A stretch of DNA of 64,000 nt from Vicingus serpentipes (GCF_007993035.1 NZ_VOOS01000001.1:310001-374000); one strand, 5' to 3'. Counted from the stretch's first letter, positions 15,929 through 25,901 are shown. The notes: generated from the sequence alone by a model not told the origin. Numbers and translations: made by a program.

Positions 15929-18900
15929 ATGGAACAAATCGAAAAATACATCCCTAAAAATAAAGTAAGAATTGTAACTGCTGCCAGTCTTTTTGATGGC
16001 CACGATGCTGCAATTAACATTATGCGAAGAATTATTCAAGCAACTGGTTGCGAGGTAATTCATTTAGGGCATGATAGAAGTGTAGAAGAAGTTGTAAACT
16101 GTGCTATTGAAGAAGATGCAAATGCAATTGCAATGACTTCATACCAAGGTGGACATGTTGAGTATTTGAAATACATGTTCGATTTGTTAAAAGAGAGAGG
16201 ATGCGAGCACATAAAAATATTTGCTGGTGGTGGTGGAACTATCTTACCTGAAGAAATTAAAGAATTACAAGAATACGGTATTACAAGAATTTATCATCCG
16301 GATGATGGGCGTGAAATGGGCTTACAAGGAATGATAAATGATATGATTCAGTTGTGCGATTTTCCAACTGGAGCTAATTTAAATGGAGAAGTAAATCATT
16401 TAAAAGAAAAAGATGTTAAATCGATTGCTAAGTTAATTTCTGCTGCTGAAAACTTCCCAGAAGAAAGTAAAGCTGACATGGACAAAGTTCATGACATGGC
16501 TACAACGGTTAAAACTCCTGTACTTGGAATTACAGGTACTGGTGGAGCGGGTAAATCATCTTTAGTAGATGAATTGGTTCGTCGTTTTTTAATCGATTTT
16601 CAAGATAAAACCATTGCTATTGTTTCTGTAGATCCTTCTAAACGTAAAACTGGAGGAGCTTTATTGGGAGATAGAATTAGAATGAATGCCATTAAAAACG
16701 ATAGAGTTTACATGCGTTCGTTGGCTACTCGTCAAAGTAATTTAGCTTTATCTAAACATGTTGCTGAAGCCTTACAAATTTTAAAAGCTGCGGAATACGA
16801 TTTAATTATTTTAGAAACTTCTGGTATTGGTCAGTCTGATACAGAAATTATGGACCACTCTGATGTTTCTCTGTATGTAATGACACCAGAATTTGGTGCC
16901 GCAACTCAGCTAGAAAAAATCGATATGCTTGATTTTGCTGATGTTATTGCCATCAACAAATTTGACAAACGTGGTGCTTTAGATGCGGTTAGAGATGTGA
17001 AAAAACAATACAGACGTAATCACAATCAATTTGAAATACCTGACGAACAAGTTCCAGTTTACGGAACAATTGCTTCTCAGTTTAACGACCCTGGAATGAA
17101 TTCATTATACAAAGTGATAATGGATAAATTGGTTGAGAAAACAAACACTGAATTAAAATCGAGTTTTGAAATTACCCAAGAAATGTCTGAAAAGATATTT
17201 GTAATACCTCCAAGCAGAACACGTTATTTATCTGAAATATCGGAAAACAATAGAGGTTATGATAAATGGGTAAACGAACAAGTTGCACTTGCCGATAAGT
17301 TAGATGCAATTACAAGAACTATAGCTACTTTAAGCGATAGCGAAGAAGATGTAAAAAAAGTATTGCAAGCTACTTTTGATAAAATAAAACTAGATTTCGA
17401 CCCTAAGAATATGCTTATTATTGAGCAATGGGAAGAAAAAGTACAAAAATATAAAGACCCTGTTTACAAGTTTAAAGTAAGAGACAAAGAACTTTCTATC
17501 GAAACACATTCGGAAAGTTTATCGCACTTACAAATACCTAAAGTTGCCTTACCAAAATACAAAGGTTGGGGCGATGTATTGCGTTGGAGCTTACAAGAAA
17601 ATGTACCTGGCGAATTTCCTTACACAGCAGGTTTATTCCCATTTAAACGTGAAGGTGAAGACCCAACACGTATGTTTGCTGGTGAAGGTGGACCAGAACG
17701 TACTAACAGACGTTTCCACTACGTAAGTTTAGGAATGCCTGCTAAGCGATTAAGTACTGCTTTCGATTCGGTAACCCTTTACGGAAACGACCCAGATTTA
17801 AGACCAGATATTTACGGTAAAATTGGTAACTCAGGTGTTTCTATCTGTTGTTTAGATGATGCTAAAAAATTGTATTCTGGTTTCGATTTATCTCATGCTT
17901 TAACTTCGGTTAGTATGACCATAAACGGTCCAGCACCAATGTTGCTTGGCTTTTTTATGAATGCTGCCATCGACCAAAACTGTGAGAAATACATCAAAGA
18001 AAATGGTTTAGAAAAAGAAGTAGAAGTAAAAATTGCTGCTATTTACAAAGCAAAAGGAACTACTCGCCCAGCCTACCAAGGCGAATTACCTCAAGGTAAC
18101 GATGGCTTAGGTTTAATGTTATTGGGTGTAACTGGCGACCAGGTTTTACCAGCCGATGTTTACGAAAAAATTAAAACAGAAACCCTAACCAAAGTTAGAG
18201 GAACTGTACAAGCCGATATTTTAAAAGAAGATCAAGCACAAAACACGTGTATTTTCTCAACCGAGTTTGCATTGCGTTTAATGGGAGATGTACAAGAATA
18301 TTTTATTGAAAATGGTGTACGTAATTTCTACTCGGTATCGATTAGTGGTTACCACATTGCCGAAGCTGGTGCCAACCCAATTACACAATTGGCGTTAACA
18401 TTAAGTAACGGATTTACTTATGTAGAATATTACCTAAGTAGAGGAATGGACATTAATGCTTTTGGTCCTAACCTATCTTTTTTCTTTAGTAATGGTATTG
18501 ACCCTGAATATGCTGTAATTGGACGAGTTGCTCGAAGAATTTGGGCAAAAGCCTTAGCGAAAAAATACGGAGCCAACCCAAGAGCACAAATGCTAAAATA
18601 CCACATACAAACTAGTGGACGAAGCTTACACGCTCAAGAGATTGACTTTAACGATATAAGAACAACGCTACAAGCCTTGTATGCGATTTACGACAACTGT
18701 AACTCGTTACACACCAATGCTTATGACGAAGCCATTACAACACCTACCGAAGAAAGTGTACGTAGAGCAATGGCAATACAGTTAATTATTAACCGTGAGT
18801 TAGGATTAGCGAAAAACGAAAACCCTATACAAGGAGCGTTTATTATTGAAGAATTAACCGACTTGGTTGAAGAAGCAGTATTAACTGAATTTGATAGAAT

Positions 18901-19297
18901 TACCGAGCGTGGCGGTGTATTAGGTGCTATGGAAACGATGTACCAACGTAGTAAAATACAAGAAGAAAGCTTGTATTACGAAACACTAAAACATAATGGT
19001 GAGTTCCCAATTATTGGTGTAAATACTTTCTTAAGCAGTAAAGGCTCGCCAACGGTTACCCCTAAAGAGGTAATACGTGCTACTGAAGAAGAAAAGCAAT
19101 ACCAAATAAACATGTTGGAGCAATTGCACAAAGGCAACGAAAATGTTGTAGCCGAGCAATTAAGCAAACTGCAAAAAGCAGCTGTACAAAACGAAAACGT
19201 GTTTGAACTATTAATGGAAGCCAGTAAATATTGCTCTTTAGGACAAATTACAGATGCATTGTTTATGGTAGGTGGGCAATATAGAAGGAATATGTAA
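15929..19297 (+). CDS. icmF: Fused isobutyryl-CoA mutase (B12-binding, G-protein chaperone and mutase domains)
   Basis: 1122 residues, the usual IcmF length. Residues 1-150 bind adenosylcobalamin (DGHDAA at 23-28 carries the lower-ligand His25). Residues ~195-420 are a MeaB-like GTPase with P-loop GTGGAGKSS near 201-209 and NKFD. Residues ~550-1100 are the mutase barrel. Specificity residues point to isobutyryl-CoA rather than methylmalonyl-CoA: Phe in [17 protein letters not shown], where MCM has Tyr, and Gln in [13 protein letters not shown] near 768-770, where MCM has Arg. It interconverts isobutyryl- and n-butyryl-CoA, probably in branched-chain amino or fatty acid metabolism, with its own reactivase domain. 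Monocistronic, preceded by a large palindrome. Confidence 0.93.
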   Translation: MEQIEKYIPKNKVRIVTAASLFDGHDAAINIMRRIIQATGCEVIHLGHDRSVEEVVNCAIEEDANAIAMTSYQGGHVEYLKYMFDLLKERGCEHIKIFAGGGGTILPEEIKELQEYGITRIYHPDDGREMGLQGMINDMIQLCDFPTGANLNGEVNHLKEKDVKSIAKLISAAENFPEESKADMDKVHDMATTVKTPVLGITGTGGAGKSSLVDELVRRFLIDFQDKTIAIVSVDPSKRKTGGALLGDRIRMNAIKNDRVYMRSLATRQSNLALSKHVAEALQILKAAEYDLIILETSGIGQSDTEIMDHSDVSLYVMTPEFGAATQLEKIDMLDFADVIAINKFDKRGALDAVRDVKKQYRRNHNQFEIPDEQVPVYGTIASQFNDPGMNSLYKVIMDKLVEKTNTELKSSFEITQEMSEKIFVIPPSRTRYLSEISENNRGYDKWVNEQVALADKLDAITRTIATLSDSEEDVKKVLQATFDKIKLDFDPKNMLIIEQWEEKVQKYKDPVYKFKVRDKELSIETHSESLSHLQIPKVALPKYKGWGDVLRWSLQENVPGEFPYTAGLFPFKREGEDPTRMFAGEGGPERTNRRFHYVSLGMPAKRLSTAFDSVTLYGNDPDLRPDIYGKIGNSGVSICCLDDAKKLYSGFDLSHALTSVSMTINGPAPMLLGFFMNAAIDQNCEKYIKENGLEKEVEVKIAAIYKAKGTTRPAYQGELPQGNDGLGLMLLGVTGDQVLPADVYEKIKTETLTKVRGTVQADILKEDQAQNTCIFSTEFALRLMGDVQEYFIENGVRNFYSVSISGYHIAEAGANPITQLALTLSNGFTYVEYYLSRGMDINAFGPNLSFFFSNGIDPEYAVIGRVARRIWAKALAKKYGANPRAQMLKYHIQTSGRSLHAQEIDFNDIRTTLQALYAIYDNCNSLHTNAYDEAITTPTEESVRRAMAIQLIINRELGLAKNENPIQGAFIIEELTDLVEEAVLTEFDRITERGGVLGAMETMYQRSKIQEESLYYETLKHNGEFPIIGVNTFLSSKGSPTVTPKEVIRATEEEKQYQINMLEQLHKGNENVVAEQLSKLQKAAVQNENVFELLMEASKYCSLGQITDALFMVGGQYRRNM

Positions 19298-19348
19298 ATT
19301 TATTCCAACTAAATTTTATATGAAGCCAAAAACATTACTTTTAACTTT

Positions 19349-19672
19349 ATGAAAAATATAGTATTACTTATTTCTGTTGTATTATTAAGCTTAACAACTC
19401 AAGCTCAAAAAAAAGAAAATACCTATAAAGTTATAGCAGCCTGCGGCACTTGTAATTTCAATATGAGTTCGCCAACTGGTTGTGCGCTGGCTATACAAGT
19501 TGCTGGCAAATATTATTGGGTAGATGGTAGTACATTACAAGACCATGGCAATGAACACAACGCTAATGGGATGTGTAAAGTAACCCGAAAAGCAGAGGTT
19601 CAAGGCACTTTTAAAGGCAACCGTTTTAACGCTAAGTCTTTTGCTTTGCTACCTGATAAGAAGAAAAAATAG
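19349..19672 (+). CDS. Small secreted Cys-rich protein (DUF6370-like)
   Basis: A 107-residue protein with signal peptide MKNIVLLISVVLLSLTTQAQ. The mature part has ACGTCNFNM, GCALAIQVAGKYYWVDGS, HGNEHNANGMCKVTRKAEVQG and a basic tail PDKKKK. The CxxC plus a further Cys and His-rich stretch suggest metal binding or a disulfide. I recall a Bacteroidota family of this pattern labelled DUF6370, but this is from memory. Function unknown. The -7-like box TACTTTTA ends 5 nt before the ATG, so the mRNA may be leaderless. Confidence 0.75.
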   Translation: MKNIVLLISVVLLSLTTQAQKKENTYKVIAACGTCNFNMSSPTGCALAIQVAGKYYWVDGSTLQDHGNEHNANGMCKVTRKAEVQGTFKGNRFNAKSFALLPDKKKK

Positions 19673-19747
19673 GCTTTATTTTACTTCCGTTTCATCTCTA
19701 TCTAAAAAAAATATTTTTTTATTGTCTCATTTAATTATCTTAGAAAG

Positions 19748-21724
19748 ATGAAAAAAATTGCTTTTATAATCGTTCTAATTTTGCTTTTTTCAATCAAGGC
19801 AAAATCGTCAAATATTGATAGTTTAATTAGTGTTCTTCCTAGTTTAAATGATAGTGGTAAAATTTCAATACTATTTAATTTATCACGAGAATTAACTTAC
19901 CAAGAGCCTTTAAAATCTAAAAAATATGTTGATGAAGCTTTAGCAATCCTAAAAAAAACTAATGATACTTTATCTACATTTTATGCACGATTTCATACCC
20001 AACTTGGTGTTTTAGAAAAAAACAAAGGAAATTTTAACGAAGCTGCTATTTACCAGCATATTGCACTGAAAATTCATGAGCAAATAGGTGAACCTAACAA
20101 CCGCTATAAAGCCAGTGTTTATAATGATTTAGGAATTATCTATAAAACACTACAAAATTGGTCGTCAGCTTTAAACTATTACAAAAAATCAAATCAACTA
20201 TGTAAGGAATTAGATTTACTCCAAGGTGTTTTAATGACCTATAACAACATTGGTACTGTGCTAATTCAATTAAATGAAACAGATAGTGCTCAGTTATACT
20301 ACAATAAAGCATATGATTTAAGTTTAGAAATGGAAGATTTATATGGTCAAGCCTTAACCTTAAATAATTTAGGTGAGTTATTGGTAACAATTGGAGACTC
20401 TAAAGGAGCGCTTAAAAAGTTTGAAGAGGCACTTAAAATGGATAGATTATCGGGTGATCGATTCGGAATTGTTTCAACCTTAATTAACCTTGGAACTTTA
20501 GAACAAGAAATGGGTAAAATTTCGGATGCTGAAAAACATTTAAAAGAAGGTGTTGAAATTGCAAAGCAACAAGAAGCTAAACTCCTTATTGCTCAAACGC
20601 AAAAATCATTATCACTTATTTACGAATCTCAAAACAATTTTAAAAATGCTTATTTCTCTCTAAAAGAATCAGAGATCTTAAATGATTCAATATTTAACGA
20701 AGAAAAAAACAAACAAATTACTGAGCTCGAGGCAAAATATCAGAATGAAAAAAAACAACAAGAAATAGAATTGCAACAAGCAAAATTAAATGAACAAGAT
20801 GCTGCTCTTGAAAAGAAAAAAGTAGAAAAGAAACTATACATCTACGTGATCATATTTGGTATCTTAATTATTCTAATCTTAATCTATGGCTGGAATTTAA
20901 AAAGAAAAGACAATGATGCCCTAAGTATTAAAAATATTGAAATTGAACAGCAACGTCTTACCCTTGAAGAAAAAAATATAGAAATAACAGATAGTATTCA
21001 CTATGCGAAAAGAATTCAATCTGCCATTTTACCACCTCAAAAAATTGTGAAAGAATACCTTCAAAAAAGTTTTATTCTTTACAAACCTAAAGACATTGTT
21101 GCTGGAGACTTTTATTGGTTAGAACATAAAGAAAACAAAGTACTTTTTGCTGCCTGCGATTGCACAGGACATGGTGTTCCAGGTGCAATGGTTAGTGTGG
21201 TTTGTAATAATGGGTTAAATAGATCGGTTAGAGAAAATGGATTAACTGACCCTGCTGAAATATTGAATAAAACCCGTGAAATTGTAATAGAAGAGTTTGA
21301 GAAAAGCGAAGATGATGTAAAGGATGGAATGGACATCGCTTTATGCTCGTTGGAAGGAAATACTTTAAAATATGCGGGTGCTAATAACCCTTTATGGATT
21401 ATTAGAAAAGATGCCACTGAAGTAGAAGAAATAAAAGCCGACAAACAACCTATTGGTAAATATTCTGAACCTCAACCCTACACTACTCATACCATAGAAC
21501 TTAATGAAGGTGATACTATTTATATCTTCTCTGATGGCTACGCCGACCAGTTTGGCGGAGAAAAAGGTAAAAAATTAAAAACGGTAAACTTTAAAAAACT
21601 ACTATTATCCATTCAAAAGGAGGATATAGAAAAGCAACGAGAACTGATTGATAAATCTTTTGAAGAATGGAAAGGTAATTTAGATCAACTAGATGATATT
21701 TGTGTTATTGGAGTTAGAATCTAG
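19748..21724 (+). CDS. TPR-repeat membrane protein with SpoIIE/PP2C-type phosphatase domain
   Basis: A 658-residue signalling protein. Signal peptide or N-terminal anchor at 1-22, six or so TPR repeats at ~60-310 (ALNYYKKSNQLCKELD, ALTLNNLGELLVTIGD and similar), a charged coiled coil at ~315-360, a transmembrane helix (LYIYVIIFGILIILILIYGW) near 361-380, a second coiled coil, and a SpoIIE phosphatase domain at ~430-658 with KPKDIVAGDFYW, DCTGHGVPGAM, KDGMDIALC, IFSDGYADQFGG and DDICVIGV. The motifs holding the metal-binding Asp residues are present. It probably senses a periplasmic signal through the TPRs and dephosphorylates an anti-sigma antagonist or similar protein. A close paralogue lies at 29711. 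It converges with the next gene and the ends overlap by 4 bp. Confidence 0.9.
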   Translation: MKKIAFIIVLILLFSIKAKSSNIDSLISVLPSLNDSGKISILFNLSRELTYQEPLKSKKYVDEALAILKKTNDTLSTFYARFHTQLGVLEKNKGNFNEAAIYQHIALKIHEQIGEPNNRYKASVYNDLGIIYKTLQNWSSALNYYKKSNQLCKELDLLQGVLMTYNNIGTVLIQLNETDSAQLYYNKAYDLSLEMEDLYGQALTLNNLGELLVTIGDSKGALKKFEEALKMDRLSGDRFGIVSTLINLGTLEQEMGKISDAEKHLKEGVEIAKQQEAKLLIAQTQKSLSLIYESQNNFKNAYFSLKESEILNDSIFNEEKNKQITELEAKYQNEKKQQEIELQQAKLNEQDAALEKKKVEKKLYIYVIIFGILIILILIYGWNLKRKDNDALSIKNIEIEQQRLTLEEKNIEITDSIHYAKRIQSAILPPQKIVKEYLQKSFILYKPKDIVAGDFYWLEHKENKVLFAACDCTGHGVPGAMVSVVCNNGLNRSVRENGLTDPAEILNKTREIVIEEFEKSEDDVKDGMDIALCSLEGNTLKYAGANNPLWIIRKDATEVEEIKADKQPIGKYSEPQPYTTHTIELNEGDTIYIFSDGYADQFGGEKGKKLKTVNFKKLLLSIQKEDIEKQRELIDKSFEEWKGNLDQLDDICVIGVRI

Positions 21725-22101
21725 AATACTTCCTTCACACTCTCTAAACGCTGTTTTATCATTGCTAAGATTCGCTTATTGTAATCGTTTTTGGTAGTAA
21801 TATAAACTTTAAATTCATCAACAGTAAATTGCCCAATAACCAATCCTTTAAGTTCTGCTTTAAAAGAATTGTCTTTGCTAAATGCTGAAGTAATAAACTC
21901 GAACTTTTTTAGTTCTGATAACGCACTAAAATTGCATTTTTTAGCAATAAGGTAATTTTTAAAATAAACAACCAATAAATCATGTTGCATCTTTATTATT
22001 GGCCTTAAAGTACTGTTCTGAAACTGCTCTTCAGCACTCATATTTTCATTTAGCTTTAACCCTTTTATTATTGGTCTTATTTTTTTTCTATCAAGATTCA
22101 T
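21721..22101 (-). CDS. Conserved Flavobacteriales protein (often mislabelled glyoxalase)
   Basis: 126 residues, soluble, no signal peptide. Sequence MNLDRKKIRPIIKGLKLNENMS, then EEQFQNSTLRPIIKMQHDLLVVYFKNYL and a helical C-terminus with VIGQFTVDEFKVYI. I recall homologues in Flavobacteriales databases labelled glyoxalase, but no VOC metal motif is visible, so that label is doubtful. It is the third gene of a minus-strand operon: photolyase, flavin-reductase/DUF2452 fusion (11-bp overlap with this gene), then this one. A link with flavin or DNA repair is possible only by context. Confidence 0.68.
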   Translation of the reverse strand: MNLDRKKIRPIIKGLKLNENMSAEEQFQNSTLRPIIKMQHDLLVVYFKNYLIAKKCNFSALSELKKFEFITSAFSKDNSFKAELKGLVIGQFTVDEFKVYITTKNDYNKRILAMIKQRLESVKEVF

Positions 22102-23128
22102 CTATTACCTTTTTCCAAGTTTTATCATTATTCAACACATAAGAACCAATATGCTCCATTTTCCAACTCGATGGAGGAATCAATGAAAGAAAATTCTTGC
22201 CTTTTTTATCAGAAAAATAGAGATGATATACTTTTCCAACAATGGGTTCAAAACTCATATCTGCTTTATAAAGCATATCATTTATTTCATATTCATTAAT
22301 CAAAGCTTGATAATCACTTTTTATTAATTCAATTTTGTTTTTAAAGGTATGGTTGAAACTAGTTACACTGGTATTAATCCATGTAGAAACTCCTGATGCC
22401 TGAATACTAGGTGCGCCTATATTTGTTCCATAGGGCAATAAGTTTGCATTATATGTTTGAGTTTCATCATCAAAAACAACGTTATCTGGGCGTTCTTTTT
22501 GTTTAAAATTAGGAGCCTCCTCTACTCTTGCATAAGGTATGTTTTTAAACTTATTTACACTCGAATATTGATTTAATCCCGTTACACAAACATCGTTCGA
22601 CAATGCTAAATCAATTTGACCATCTTCTTCTATATAATTTTCATCAATAAATACTTCTTGAACTTCTCCAATAATTAATCGAGTTCCATTTACTTGAATT
22701 TCCTTATCATCAATAAGTTTTAACCCTAATTTTATTGTGCTTTCACCTACAAAAGGGGCTGAAAAGGAATTCGAATATTCAGGGGTTAAGTTACATGCCT
22801 CAAATTCTGAAACATCAGTAGGAAATTTCGCCGATGTATAATGTGCCTTTTTTAAAAATGATTTATGAACATGATTAATCGTGTAATATCTTGTTTCCTT
22901 TATATTGTTATAGGTATTCCGCTCAACTGTTAGTGGTCGCATTATAAAGCCTATTAATGGTGGCGAAGAGCCAATATGAACTATGGAATTAAAAATAGCT
23001 AAGTTGGTTTCTTTATTCTTGTTTTGAGTACCAATTAAGTGCACACCTTTATAGCCTGATAGAGAATTAACAAACTTTAAACGATAACGTTCATCCCACT
23101 CCATTAAATCCGACAATTCAATTTTCAT
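22091..23128 (-). CDS. Flavin reductase-like domain fused to C-terminal DUF2452
   Basis: 345 residues. The N-terminal ~205 residues fit the FMN-binding split-barrel flavin reductase fold: KGVHLIGTQNKNKETNLAIFNSIVHIGSSPPLIGFIMRP is the typical FMN-binding strand-turn, followed by a His-containing NHVH. Residues ~210-345, starting RPDNVVFDDETQTYNANLLPYGTNIGAPSI and ending SSWKMEHIGSYVLNNDKTWK, match the DUF2452/C1orf50-like family, normally a separate protein. The fusion lies 11 nt downstream of photolyase, which uses FAD, so it may provide or handle reduced flavin; this is inference from context. It overlaps the next gene by 11 bp. Confidence 0.8.
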   Translation of the reverse strand: MKIELSDLMEWDERYRLKFVNSLSGYKGVHLIGTQNKNKETNLAIFNSIVHIGSSPPLIGFIMRPLTVERNTYNNIKETRYYTINHVHKSFLKKAHYTSAKFPTDVSEFEACNLTPEYSNSFSAPFVGESTIKLGLKLIDDKEIQVNGTRLIIGEVQEVFIDENYIEEDGQIDLALSNDVCVTGLNQYSSVNKFKNIPYARVEEAPNFKQKERPDNVVFDDETQTYNANLLPYGTNIGAPSIQASGVSTWINTSVTSFNHTFKNKIELIKSDYQALINEYEINDMLYKADMSFEPIVGKVYHLYFSDKKGKNFLSLIPPSSWKMEHIGSYVLNNDKTWKKVIDES

Positions 23129-23139
23129 GTTATTTTTTT

Positions 23140-24426
23140 TTAAATAAAACTTTCTAAACCGGTTTTATATGTTCGCAGTGCTCTTTCTCTTGCCATTTTA
23201 TGATCAACCATTGGAGTATAAGTTAGTTCATTTAATTCTGGCACCCACTTTTTAATGTATTTCATATCAGGGTCAAACCTTTGTGTTTGTGAAGTTGGAT
23301 TAAACACTCTAAAATAAGGTGCTGCATCGCAACCTGTTCCCGAAGACCACTGCCAATTTCCATTATTGGAAGCCAACTCATAATCTAGTAATTTTTCAGC
23401 AAAATAGGCTTCTCCCCATCGCCAATCAATTAATAAATGTTTACACAAAAAACTGGCTGTTACCATCCTCACTCTATTGTGCATATATCCTGTCTCATTT
23501 AATTGTCTCATCCCCGCATCAACTATTGGGTAACCTGTTTTACCTTCGCACCAACGAGAAAATTCATCTTCGTTGTTTCTCCATACTATGCCATTGTATT
23601 TACTCTTAAAATTTTCATTTACAACCCTCGGAAAATGAACTAATATTTGAATAAAAAATTCTCTCCATATCAATTCACTTAAAAAAACATGGTCGGAAGG
23701 TTTTAGCTGACTAATTATTGAACGAACACTCACTGTCCCAAAACGCAAATGAGGACCTAAATAGCTTGTTCCGTTTAAATGGGGGACATCTCTAGTTTGT
23801 TCATAATTACCTAACTGTTTAAGGTTAAAATCTTCTACTTGTATTGTTGATGGTTTAAAACCTATATCAGATAAACTCGGAAAATTAAAATTACTTGAAT
23901 ATAAGTTTTCTAAATTAGGAGTCGGTAATACTTGAGGCTTGTTTAACTCAAAATGTTTTAACCATTTGTTTTTATAAGGTGTATAAACCGTATAAGGTAA
24001 ACCATCATCTTTTAAAATTTGTTTTGGCTTAAATACTACTTGATCTGTAAAAGATTTAAGTTGAATATTTTTAGATGCTAAAAATTGTTCAACCCTTTCA
24101 TCTCTTTGCATTGCATAAGGCTCGTAATCTTCATTAATGTAAACCTCTTTTACATTAAATTCTTTTATTAATTCTTCCCAAGCTTCATCAACCGAAGAGT
24201 TATATATCTTTAATGAACCTTTATATTTACCAAGCTCCTTATTAATTTGAGTTAATTGCTGATGAATAAAATTAACTCGAGCATCATTTCGAGGCAATTC
24301 CTCAAGAATATCTTTATCAAAGATAAAAATGGGAAGTACAGCATAATCAGAATTCAAAGCATTATAAAGTGCAGTATTATCTTCTAACCTTAAATCTCTT
24401 CTAAACCAACAAACTGAAATCTCCAT
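23140..24426 (-). CDS. phrB: Deoxyribodipyrimidine photolyase (class I CPD photolyase/cryptochrome family)
   Basis: A 428-residue flavoprotein that repairs UV-induced cyclobutane dimers with blue light. The N-terminal alpha/beta antenna domain begins ISVCWFRRDLRLEDNTALYNAL. The FAD domain carries TGYPIVDAGMRQLNETGYMHNRVRMVTASFL and DWRWGEAYFAEKLLDYELASNNGNWQW, with the tryptophan chain and the Asn and Arg contacts typical of class I enzymes. Length is slightly short (usually 430-470). First gene of an operon with the flavin-reductase/DUF2452 fusion. The promoter -7 box lies 27 nt upstream. A CPD substrate rather than 6-4 products is inferred. Confidence 0.93.
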   Translation of the reverse strand: MEISVCWFRRDLRLEDNTALYNALNSDYAVLPIFIFDKDILEELPRNDARVNFIHQQLTQINKELGKYKGSLKIYNSSVDEAWEELIKEFNVKEVYINEDYEPYAMQRDERVEQFLASKNIQLKSFTDQVVFKPKQILKDDGLPYTVYTPYKNKWLKHFELNKPQVLPTPNLENLYSSNFNFPSLSDIGFKPSTIQVEDFNLKQLGNYEQTRDVPHLNGTSYLGPHLRFGTVSVRSIISQLKPSDHVFLSELIWREFFIQILVHFPRVVNENFKSKYNGIVWRNNEDEFSRWCEGKTGYPIVDAGMRQLNETGYMHNRVRMVTASFLCKHLLIDWRWGEAYFAEKLLDYELASNNGNWQWSSGTGCDAAPYFRVFNPTSQTQRFDPDMKYIKKWVPELNELTYTPMVDHKMARERALRTYKTGLESFI

Positions 24427-24453
24427 TATTTTTTTTGTTTAATCTTTTAAAGT

Positions 24454-24461
24454 CAAAGATA
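24454..24461 (-). promoter_or_regulatory. -7 box of the photolyase operon
   Basis: TATCTTTG on the minus strand matches TAnnTTTG, 27 nt before the photolyase ATG. No convincing -33 element is seen. Confidence 0.5.
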
Positions 24462-24499
24462 AACAAAATTTAACTGTAACGTATAAAGCAAATTATTAA

Positions 24500-25165
24500 T
24501 TAATAACAGTTTTTATTTATTTGCTCCTCAATAAATTTGACAGAACTTTCAGAACTAACTCCTAAGGCTAAATATAAATCATCGCAAGCACCATCTTTAT
24601 CTCCTCTCATTTTTTTTACAAACGCTCTATTACTGTAACCAGCTTCTAATCTTGTATAATTAATATTCCCATCAACTCTATTTGTTTCCGTTTCTATAAT
24701 TTGAGTAAAATCCTTTAAAGCACTTTTGTAGTTTTTAAACTGTTTAGCTCTTATTATCCCCCTATTATTTAAGGCATTCCACATTTCAGAGCTGTACTTT
24801 TTAGCTAAACTTATCGTTTTGGTATAATCCTCATCAGCCCCATTATAATCCTTTAATTTTTCTTTTTCAAGAGCTCGTTTATAATAAAAATCAGCTTTTT
24901 GCTTTTCTTCAATTACTTCTTCTCCCTTATCTTCTATCTCCGTTTGTTCAGATGGTAATTCATTAATTATATCAGCTAATTTATTTTCATCCTCTATCCA
25001 ATCCTCTGTTAATTCACTTTCATAATTAGCTTGATCTTGATATGTAATAACTGTATACATACTATAAAAAGCAATAAAAAAGAAAGCTGCCATAATTAAC
25101 AATATCCTTCTTACTTTATCTTTTGGAGTATCTCCTCTTGATATTATCGGTCCGTTATTTTCCAT
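24500..25165 (-). CDS. Membrane-anchored TPR protein
   Basis: About 221 residues from the second in-frame ATG (25165); an upstream ATG at 25180 would add five. One transmembrane helix near 25-45 (ILLIMAAFFFIAFYSMYTVI) is followed by an acidic linker and two or three TPR-like repeats (DYNGADEDYTKTISLAKKYSSEMWNALNNRG, YKSALKDFTQIIETE, GDKDGACDDLYLAL). It is probably an inner-membrane protein with a soluble TPR domain for protein contacts. No partner is evident. It is read toward photolyase but separated from it by 73 nt that carry the photolyase promoter. Confidence 0.7.
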   Translation of the reverse strand: MENNGPIISRGDTPKDKVRRILLIMAAFFFIAFYSMYTVITYQDQANYESELTEDWIEDENKLADIINELPSEQTEIEDKGEEVIEEKQKADFYYKRALEKEKLKDYNGADEDYTKTISLAKKYSSEMWNALNNRGIIRAKQFKNYKSALKDFTQIIETETNRVDGNINYTRLEAGYSNRAFVKKMRGDKDGACDDLYLALGVSSESSVKFIEEQINKNCY

Positions 25166-25195
25166 ATAATAAATATACATTTAAATGCAATAAAT

Positions 25196-25227
25196 AAAAA
25201 AGCCTCTCTTAAAAAAGAAAGGCTTTT
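25196..25227 (-). terminator. Terminator of the small TonB-C-like gene
   Basis: Minus-strand arms AAGAAAGGCT-type and AGCCTCTCTT with one mismatch and a U run. It lies 20 nt after the stop of the gene ending at 25250. Confidence 0.75.
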
Positions 25228-25249
25228 TATACTAACTAAACTAATATTA

Positions 25250-25579
25250 CTACATTTTTTTAAAGGTAAAGTTGTAATAGTAAACCTTATTAGGGTCATG
25301 TTTTTCTTCAATTTTAAGCTCATTTAATTTAAGCATCAATTGTTCTTTAACTAATTCATCAGAGTAATTGGTATCGATAATTTCAATCTTACCTTGCGCA
25401 TCAATTTTAAAACTCACTTTAACAAATGCTGTTTTATTTTTTTCAATTGGTAATTTGTTGTTTTCAAATTTTACTACTTTTTGCAACTTATCTTTAATAT
25501 TAAAGTTACCGCCTCCAGCATAAGTGTTATTTATTAATCCTGAAGTTAAAATTGCTATTGTAATTGCTAATGTTTTCAT
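25250..25579 (-). CDS. Small secreted protein, TonB C-terminal-like
   Basis: 109 residues with signal peptide MKTLAITIAILTSGLINNTYA. The mature part, AFVKVSFKIDAQGKIEIIDTNYSDELVKEQLMLKLNELKI, resembles the short TonB C-terminal fold (beta-alpha-beta) found in many small periplasmic Bacteroidota proteins, without a transmembrane anchor or Pro-rich linker. It is not itself an energy transducer. It is oriented away from the BlaI/BlaR1-TonB operon 320 nt away, which also encodes a TonB-C domain. The -7 box TACTTTTG lies 25 nt upstream. Confidence 0.68.
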   Translation of the reverse strand: MKTLAITIAILTSGLINNTYAGGGNFNIKDKLQKVVKFENNKLPIEKNKTAFVKVSFKIDAQGKIEIIDTNYSDELVKEQLMLKLNELKIEEKHDPNKVYYYNFTFKKM

Positions 25580-25868
25580 GTTTTATATTTTTAATTTATA
25601 GTTCAAAAGTATTTCCTAAATCCTTCCTCCGAAATCATTTTTAGGTGAACGGATGCTATTTTTCGGTAATTGGTAGATTTAGACATTTTAATTTATTTGT
25701 TTGTAAGTATGACGCCTCTAGACCAATTATTGTTACAGATCAGGTAAAAAAAATACCTTAATAATATGTGAATGGTTTATTATAATTACTAATGGTAAAA
25801 AATAAACGTTAAACAAATCAAACAACACCTTTTTATAAAATATTCGACCTTTAACTAAAAGAATAGTT
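25580..25868. other. Intergenic region between divergent TonB-C-like gene and blaI
   Basis: AT-rich, with the -7 box of the leftward gene (TACTTTTG, 25604-25611, minus strand). A short stem GGTA-AAAAAAA-TACC lies near 25745. No gene is supported; the BlaI operator follows. Confidence 0.5.
25604..25611 (-). promoter_or_regulatory. -7 box of the small TonB-C-like gene
   Basis: TACTTTTG on the minus strand, 24 nt before the ATG at 25579. Confidence 0.5.
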
Positions 25869-25897
25869 GTATAACTAAACATTTAGTTATACATTTG
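25869..25897 (+). promoter_or_regulatory. BlaI operator overlapping the blaI -7 box
   Basis: A perfect 11-bp inverted repeat, GTATAACTAAA (25869-25879) and TTTAGTTATAC (25882-25892), with a 2-nt centre. The promoter element TACATTTG (25890-25897) shares its first three bases with the repeat and ends 4 nt before the blaI ATG. A dimeric repressor bound here would block RNA polymerase, giving autoregulation; the predicted mRNA is leaderless. Confidence 0.8.
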
Positions 25898-25901
25898 AAC
25901 C

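Noticed and set aside
17500-19297. Apparent shift in codon choice in the second half of icmF, as a sign of a recent fusion or transfer
   Set aside because: Domain order and length equal those of known IcmF proteins, and the shift is slight by eye; a codon-usage calculation would be needed.
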